Shown: piece after piece, positions 59,571-64,000 of the stretch
How the letters are laid out: every line of letters begins with the position of its first letter
Position numbering within the stretch: the first letter of the stretch is position 1
Origin: Kingdonia uniflora
Lineage: Eukaryota; Streptophyta; Magnoliopsida; Ranunculales; Circaeasteraceae
Assembly: GCA_014058105.1 (NCBI GenBank)
Contig: JACGCM010001313.1
Span: 682,001-746,000 of the forward strand
Direction: 5' to 3'
Length of the DNA stretch: 64,000 bases
The notes under the pieces: generated by a model
The model's database searches: none
What the model was told of the DNA's origin: nothing
The model's input: only the letters and a program-made list of their open reading frames with translations
Translations under genes and position numbers: made by a program

Positions 59571-60010
59571 TTGGAGTAGATATTGGTAGATGTTCAGATG
59601 CCGTCCACTGACCTGTTATTCAAGCAAAATTAAGAACCAAGTTACCTCTATAGCACAATTGCAAGATTCGGTTTATGAAATACAGTTTTGACATGGTAAT
59701 GAAAAAAATGAGAGAGACTGAGAAAGCTTCGTACCTTAACCAAAGATACAAAAATTCAAAGTTGGAGGCTGAGAAAGAGTGATTGAGTGGCAGGAAACGG
59801 CAGGAGAGAGAGATAGAGTAAAATTTGAATTTAAATTTTGATACAGAGCGAGTGAGTTAAGTGGAGAGAGAGTTTTATTTTGTATTGTCTTTTTTTCTCG
59901 CCCCGTCAACGCTGAGTGGGAGAGAGAGAGATGTTGAGTTGGCATTTTGAGTGGCTTGAGGAGAGTGTAGCGGGTGTGTAGCACCTTTGAGGGTTTAAGC
60001 GAATCCTTTC
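59571..60010 (-). repeat. Right terminal inverted repeat region of second MULE
   Basis: Paralogous to 61258-61888 in the same orientation: GGAGTAGATATTGGTAGATG, AAATACAGTTTTGACATGGT, then GAGAGAG-rich sequence and GAGTGTAGCGGG near the end. Read on the minus strand it would hold the transposase promoter, with a GTACGAAG donor near 59733. The Ser/Leu-rich ORF at 59736-60056 comes from the CT/GA-rich sequence and is not a gene. Confidence 0.65.
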
Positions 60011-60353
60011 CCAAGAGATATTGAGAAGAGATCATTATTTTAGAAGTTGCAGGCATGGAGAATGTTTTTAATTAAGAAAAAAAGCTATATAAACTTAGCC
60101 ATTCCACAACAGACCCTAGCAGGGGTTTTGGTGGCAAGTAAAAGTGATCTTGTTATACCTCTTATAACAGAAGCATTGGTAAGTAAAATATATATTTTTC
60201 TCATCTGTTATAGAAAGCTTTGTTAGCTACATTTTTCTTTGTCATTTGTTATATAACTTTAATATTGTATACATGTTGTAGTCATACAACAATCTTAGAA
60301 AAACTGCCCTCCAAAAGCGGAAGTAGAAGCAGAAGAAAATCAAGCAGAATAAG

Positions 60354-60700
60354 AGGAAGGATTCGCCTACACTCCCTTTGTTGCTACACACCCGCTACAC
60401 TCTCCTCTCACAACTCATCTCTCCAACTCAGCTGCCCACACAACATCCCCCTTTCTCCCACTCAGCTCTCTATTTGGCGACTAAAAAAAATAAGCAAACA
60501 AAAAAAAATAAAAAAATTCTCTCTCTTCACTCGACTCTCTCTCTCTCTCTCAACTCTGTCACTCAACTCCCTCTCTCTCTCTTGCATCTCTCCGACAACT
60601 CGTCGCGCTCACTCTCCCCCTCTCGCTCAATCTCGAACTCACTCATCGTGTCTCGATCTCCACTGAGCTTAACAACTCACTCTCTCTGTCAACTCAGTCT
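60354..60700 (+). repeat. Left terminal inverted repeat of small MULE
   Basis: GGATTCGCCTACACTCCC, GCTACACACCCGCTACACTC and then a CT-rich part (CTCTCTCTCTCTCAACTCTG, CACTCGACTC). It is complementary to 61480-61888. Two overlapping ORFs (60220-60666, 60378-60743) are Ser/Leu-rich translations of this CT-rich DNA. Confidence 0.65.
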
Positions 60701-60825
60701 CTTTGTGGATTTCATCCCAAACAGCAGAACCTATCTGTCATAATCAAGTATAAGATTTTGCCTCAGTTACAAGCTTGAAGATGTAAGTTGAAACCTCCTC
60801 ATAAATTTTTGAATGGTTAGAATTC

Positions 60826-61190
60826 GACAATTTCTTGTCGAATCCTCTAACAATTCAACAGTTTATTGTCGAATCTTCTAACTATTCGACAATAAATTAT
60901 CGAATGGTTAAATTCAATAATTTCTTGTCGAATCCTCTATCAATTCAATAATTTATTATCGAATCCACCAATTATTCGACAATTTATTGTCGAATCCTCT
61001 AACAATTCGGCAATTTATTATCGGCATCTAACAATTCGACAATTTGTTGTCAAATCCTCTAACTATTCGATAATTTATTGTCGAATCCTCTAACAATTTA
61101 ACAATTTATTGTCAAATCCTTTAACAATTCGACAATTTATTGTCGAAACCTCTGACAATTTGACAAATTGTCGAATTGTTAAGAATTTAA
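60826..61190. repeat. Palindromic motif, expanded tandem array
   Basis: About eleven units of 31-33 bp of the form ATTCGACAATTTATTGTCGAAT plus CCTCTAAC. Each unit is a near-perfect inverted repeat. Same motif as in the PMD gene introns but here in regular head-to-tail order. Confidence 0.9.
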
Positions 61191-61479
61191 CTTAGACAAT
61201 AAATTTTATTTTTGTCGAATTCTACACATTGTTTTCTTTTTTATTCCTTTTTGTCAATTTTTGGAGTAGATATTGGTAGATGATCGGATGTCATCCACTG
61301 ACCACCTGTTATTCAAGCAAGATCAAGAACCATGTTACCTCCGTAGCACAATTCCATTCGGTTCAAGAAATACAGTTTTGACATGGTAATGAAAATAATG
61401 AGAAACACTAAAAAAACATCGTACCTTAACCAGAGCCATAAAAAATCAAAATTGGAGGCTGACAGAGAGTGATTGAGTG

Positions 61480-61888
61480 GGAGATTGAGTGGCTGGAAAT
61501 GATGGGAGAGAGAGATAGAGTGAAATTTGAATTTAAATTTGGGCGTACAGAGGGAGAGAGAGAGCAACGAGATGTCAGAGCAATGCAAGCGAGAGAGAGA
61601 GTTGAGTGACAGAGTTGAGAGAGTGAGAGAGTCGAGTGGAGAGAGAGTGTGTCGAGTGGAGAGAGAGAGTTGAGTGACAGAGTTGAGAGAGAGAGTCGAG
61701 TGGAGAGAGAGTGAGTCGAGTGGAGAGAAAGAGTTTTTTTTTTTTCTTTTTTTAAATTTTTGAATTTTTTACTCGACACGTCAACGCTGAGTGGGAGAGA
61801 GAGAGCTGCCGAGTTGGCAAAATGAGAGGCTACGAGAGAGTGTAGCGAAGAGTGCAGCGGGGAGAGAGTGTTGGCAAATCCTCCCCCG
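61480..61888 (-). repeat. Right terminal inverted repeat of small MULE
   Basis: GA-rich: a degenerate minisatellite GAGTCGAGTGGAGAGAGAGT between about 61610 and 61735, a T run at 61735-61744, then GAGTGTAGCG, GTGCAGCGGGGAGAGAG and GGCAAATCC. The minus-strand ORFs at 61313-61588 and 61426-61779 are translations of this low-complexity DNA. Confidence 0.65.
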
Positions 61889-62510
61889 CAAAATAATGCT
61901 ATAATTAACCAACTTTCAACAGTAAGTTATAATCCATTTTGTCCTATACATGTTATGTTTCTGTTCATAATGTATGAAGTCGTTATTCACACAACATCAT
62001 TTGTATCCCCCTACAGCAAAAGTATAAGGTAACTATGCAAGGGGATGTATTGGAACATCTGAAGAATAAAGAGCTGGAAAGTAAGACGAAGTTACAAATT
62101 TCGCATGATGATGATAGAAATAACAATGATAAACAACTCGTATTGCGCTTGCCATCCTCTCTACTTCAAAAAAACTCCAATTAAAAAGACTCCATTTAAG
62201 GCTACTTAGAAAAGGGAGGGTTACCAAACAACAACCACAAAGAGTTTCAAAAAGAAAGGCAACCGCAGTCATAATGAAAGATCAACCCGACTGCAAGGTT
62301 AAGGATATTCTACCAACAAGGTAAAGAGCAGCGAGGCAAAAGAATATTGTGAGGGATTGAAAGAAGATGAAGTTGTCCCAGAACGAAAGCGAGAATGGTG
62401 AAGCATTTGACGTAGACTTGCCACTAAGCCTAACTGTCCCAAAAAGAAAGAGGTGTGTGAAAAATAAGAAAGGTGCATAAAAATAAGATTTGGGATGAAC
62501 TAACCAGGTC

Positions 62511-62996
62511 TAGGGGTGATATGGTATAAGCTGCCCAAAATTCGTCGGGGATCGGGGCGGATTTCGGGCTGGTAACAAAAAAGTTGTTATCTGCCCCGTC
62601 CGTCCCATTTAATACTCACTTATTATTTGTACTATTATACCCCCATATATAAGAAAATTACGCTATTACTCAATTTGGTCTTTGTATCTATGTCTCCAAA
62701 ATCACAATCCTCTAATCCACTTACCTTTGTTGTTGCATTATTTCGTTAAGGCTCATATAAAAATTATCTATGGTGAGATTAGACAATTTTGTAAGTAATT
62801 TTTTTTTTTCATTTATAGTTAAATGGGGCGGGGACGGGGCGGGTTAGGGATTAAGTTTTACAAGGTGGGGGAGGATTCAGGGATCTCTATTTAATTTAAA
62901 TAGGTTTCGGGGTGGGAATGGGAGATGAGAACCTAAGCGGGGATGGGGATTGTATTAGCTCCCCCACCTCGACTACGCCCCATTGCCATCCCTAGT
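62511..62996. mobile_element. GC-rich hAT-like MITE
   Basis: The left end TAGGGGTGATATGG and right end CCATTGCCATCCCTA are inverted, in the TAGGGATGGCAA style of plant hAT elements. Subterminal G-rich blocks (GGGGATCGGGGCGGATTTCGG; GGGGCGGGGACGGGGCGGG) flank an AT-rich middle. 486 bp and no ORF. An 8-bp target duplication was not recognised (ACCAGGTC against GTGATGAA). Confidence 0.55.
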
Positions 62997-63205
62997 GATG
63001 AAAGAGAAATAAGAGATAGAAGAGGGAGAAAAGTGTAGAAAGGTATTACATGAAGGAAATGAGACTAATATACCAGCTTCTGACATACTCACCTCTATCT
63101 CTGCAGCATACGAGGGTAAAATTCCAGAGAATGAGGTATTATTTAGATTCTATTATACTTCATTTATCAGTTAGCTTGTCATCTGCTAAATATGACGTTA
63201 TCATT
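62997..63205 (+). other. Exon/intron remnant between MITE and copia LTR
   Basis: About 210 bp. It begins with basic text (GAGAGAAATAAGAGATAG) and ends in motif-bearing intron-like sequence (TTATCAGTTAGCTTGTCATC, GTTATCATTTG). Probably a continuation of 60100-62505. Confidence 0.35.
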
Positions 63206-63500
63206 TGTCGAGAATCGAGGTAGCTACTCTCTCTTCCCTACGAAGAACAAAACGCAGAAATCGCCAACACAAGAAGTAAATCAAACAAAGACAATAAATA
63301 ACACAAGGAATTTACCCAACGGAGGGAAGTGGAAAACCCTTGCGGATGAAAAACCACTCCCCACGAACAATTAACTATGATATCAAACAGGTTACAATGA
63401 TCTCTCAAGCTTCTCAAGCTTTAATAGAGTCTCTCAAACCCTAGCCTCTCTAAGTTAAACTCACCAAAAGATAGGTTAACAAACTAATCTAAGTCCTCTT

Positions 63501-63507
63501 TATATAC
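63501..63507 (-). promoter_or_regulatory. TATA box of the second copia LTR
   Basis: TATATAA-type sequence on the minus strand (CTAGTATATAAAGAGGAC) about 300 bp from the LTR start, the expected U3/R boundary. Confidence 0.55.
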
Positions 63508-63569
63508 TAGAGGAGCAAAAATACAAGTAGTACAGATCTCGAGGCATAACTCTAACATCTAAGGCAAAC

Positions 63570-63762
63570 CTACGCGAAGCTCGTTCAAACGACTTTGCGA
63601 TAGTTGGTCTCCAACCCTAGAAACATAACATCTCGTTCGAACGACATCCAAGCCCGTTCGAACGACAACCATGCCCGTTCGAACGACATTAACTTTTGGG
63701 CCAAAATTCCAGGGAGTACATGAGTTCATTCGAACGACTATTAAGCTCGTTCAAACGACTTC
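63570..63762. repeat. Cluster of GTTCGAACGA palindromes in copia LTR
   Basis: Seven copies of CGTTCGAACGAC or one-base variants (CGTTCAAACGAC, CATTCGAACGAC), spaced 20-50 bp, three of them tightly at about 63634-63686. They lie in U3, upstream of the TATA box. Confidence 0.85.
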
Positions 63763-63812
63763 AACAATTTCCCAACTTCGAAAATCTCTTCAATTTTAGT
63801 TCATACCCAACA

Positions 63813-64000
63813 AACTCCCACTTGAAATCGAATCCCGTAACCCATCTCCATATCTCTCAATGAATTGTTCGCACTATCCAGACCTTCAATCTTGAAGACC
63901 CACAGAAGTTGTACATGTCATCAACTTCTAAAAAATTATCACCTTCGTAAACATATCGGCCGGATTCACATCAGTGTGAATCTTCAGAAGCTTCAACACG
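63813..64000 (-). pseudogene. C-terminal end of copia gag-pol (partial)
   Basis: The minus-strand frame at 64000-63930 reads KIHTDVNPADMFTKV, the last RNase H/tail motif of copia polyproteins (family pattern KIxTxxNPADxLTK). It continues as text like VDDMYNFCGSSRLK toward the polypurine tract at 63813-63824. An in-frame stop is near 63980. The rest of the polyprotein lies outside the window. Confidence 0.7.

Larger units (their letters stand above)
56400..60010. mobile_element. Second MULE with plant-mobile-domain gene and FAR1-type domain
   Basis: Right end: a GA-rich region closing in GAGTGTAGCGGGTGTGTAGC and TTTAAGCGAATCC at about 60007. Its inverted form, GGATTCGCC...GCTACACACCCGCTACACTC, opens the derivative at 60354, so it is a MULE terminal inverted repeat. 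The left end has no visible repeat and may be truncated; 56400 is where the second intron motif starts. A plus-strand gene (56636-58870) and a minus-strand FAR1-like exon (59299-58820) converge. Plant mobile domain proteins are known from MULE-associated genes. Confidence 0.6.
60354..61888. mobile_element. Small MULE, deletion derivative of the second MULE
   Basis: Ends AGGAAGGATTCGCC... and ...GGCAAATCCTCCCCCG form terminal inverted repeats several hundred bp long. Flanks CAGAATAAG and CAAAATAAT agree at 7 of 9 bases, consistent with an aged 9-bp MULE duplication. Internally it keeps TTACAAGCTTGAAGATGTAA (about 60767-60787), identical to the exon/intron junction at 58369-58389 of the PMD gene, then an expanded palindrome array, then the 59.6-60.0 kb type end. 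It therefore arose by internal deletion from that MULE and is non-autonomous. Confidence 0.75.
60100..62505 (+). pseudogene. Exon remnants of a basic linker gene, split by a small MULE
   Basis: Outside the MULE insertion, plus-strand exon-like pieces with splice signals are visible: an exon ending GAAGCATTG before GTAAGTAA (60177), an intron with TTTGTCATTTGTTATATAAC (60237), and a Lys/Arg/Ser-rich piece KRKKKIKQNK-like around 60310-60350. After the insertion there is a small exon and then 62030-62510, with KNKELESKTKLQISHDDD and LPLSLTVPKRKRCVKNKKGA. Basic linkers with the TCATTTGTT motif in their introns resemble the middle of the 39-44 kb DUF1985-Ulp1 gene. I infer another relative or a displaced part of it. 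Broken by stops; no catalytic domain. Confidence 0.35.
63206..63812 (-). repeat. 3' LTR of a second copia element
   Basis: On the minus strand it starts TGTTGGGTATGAAC immediately after the tract CAAGTGGGAGTT and ends GCTACCTCGATTCTCGACA. The length is 607 bp. TG...CA ends, the PPT and the adjoining RNase H end fix the type. A TATA box is at 63501-63507. Confidence 0.8.

Noticed and set aside
60220..60743. ORFs of 148 and 121 codons
   Set aside because: Ser/Leu/Thr-rich translation of a CT microsatellite-like terminal repeat; two frames are open at once, as expected for such DNA.
60826..61190. Palindromic repeats as a CRISPR array or terminator cluster
   Set aside because: The spacers are the same CCTCTAAC-type sequence every time, and the array is inside a MULE derivative with parent copies in introns.
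61313..61779. Minus-strand ORFs of 91 and 117 codons
   Set aside because: Same low-complexity terminal repeat as at 60.4 kb, read from the other end.
1..64000. tRNA, rRNA or microRNA genes
   Set aside because: No cloverleaf with A and B boxes, no rDNA sequence and no convincing precursor hairpin apart from transposon inverted repeats was seen on reading; a covariance-model scan was not possible.

Overview
The window is plant nuclear DNA, most likely from a eudicot with a repeat-rich genome. It reads as a pericentromeric or intergenic transposon graveyard: almost every recognisable protein belongs to a plant transposable-element family (Ty3/gypsy Athila-like, Ty1/copia, MULE/MuDR, Ulp1-DUF1985, plant mobile domain, FAR1). 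Most coding regions carry stop codons or frameshifts. I see no intact ordinary host gene, no rRNA or tRNA gene and no bacterial or organellar operon. The species cannot be named from the sequence.

Layout. 1-1294: 3' end of a plus-strand LTR element (family B here), with a 706-bp LTR and an uninterrupted antisense ORF running off the left edge. 1303-16080: a minus-strand, gag-only Athila-like element whose 3' LTR is cut short. A degenerate autonomous Athila-like element (2893-12717, plus strand) is inserted in its gag-like gene. 16081-16509: inverted piece of a family B LTR. 17710-29588: remains of a DUF1985 gene, split in frame by a large retrotransposon derivative (17843-27662). That derivative has 4.4-kb LTRs, a 0.9-kb non-coding core, an initiator-Met primer binding site and a perfect GATCC target duplication. 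30537-37885: decayed minus-strand copia element.

38-63 kb is a MULE landscape. A plus-strand DUF1985 plus Ulp1-protease gene (39.3-43.8 kb) converges on a minus-strand MuDR-type transposase gene (50.5-56.1 kb). Between them lie a 2.3-kb satellite-like array, small ORFs and a duplicated coiled-coil pseudogene. A 2.86-kb solo LTR, related to the 17.8-27.7 kb element, splits the transposase gene. A second MULE (56.4-60.0 kb) carries a plant-mobile-domain gene converging on a FAR1-type DNA-binding domain. A 1.5-kb deletion derivative of it (60354-61888) lies just downstream. A hAT-like GC-rich MITE (62511-62996) and the 3' end of a second copia element (63206-64000) close the window.

The most unusual signal is not a gene. 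Introns of the first MULE and of its DUF1985/Ulp1 relatives are seeded with a short motif (core TCATTTGTT), whose strand mostly follows the direction of the gene. Its polarity flips inside an inverted array at about 45.0 kb, between the convergent genes. The second MULE has its own different intron motif, the palindrome ATTCGACAAT-N-ATTGTCGAAT, which is amplified into a tandem array in the deletion derivative. The LTRs of two unrelated retroelement families also carry clusters of TTCGAA-centred palindromes.
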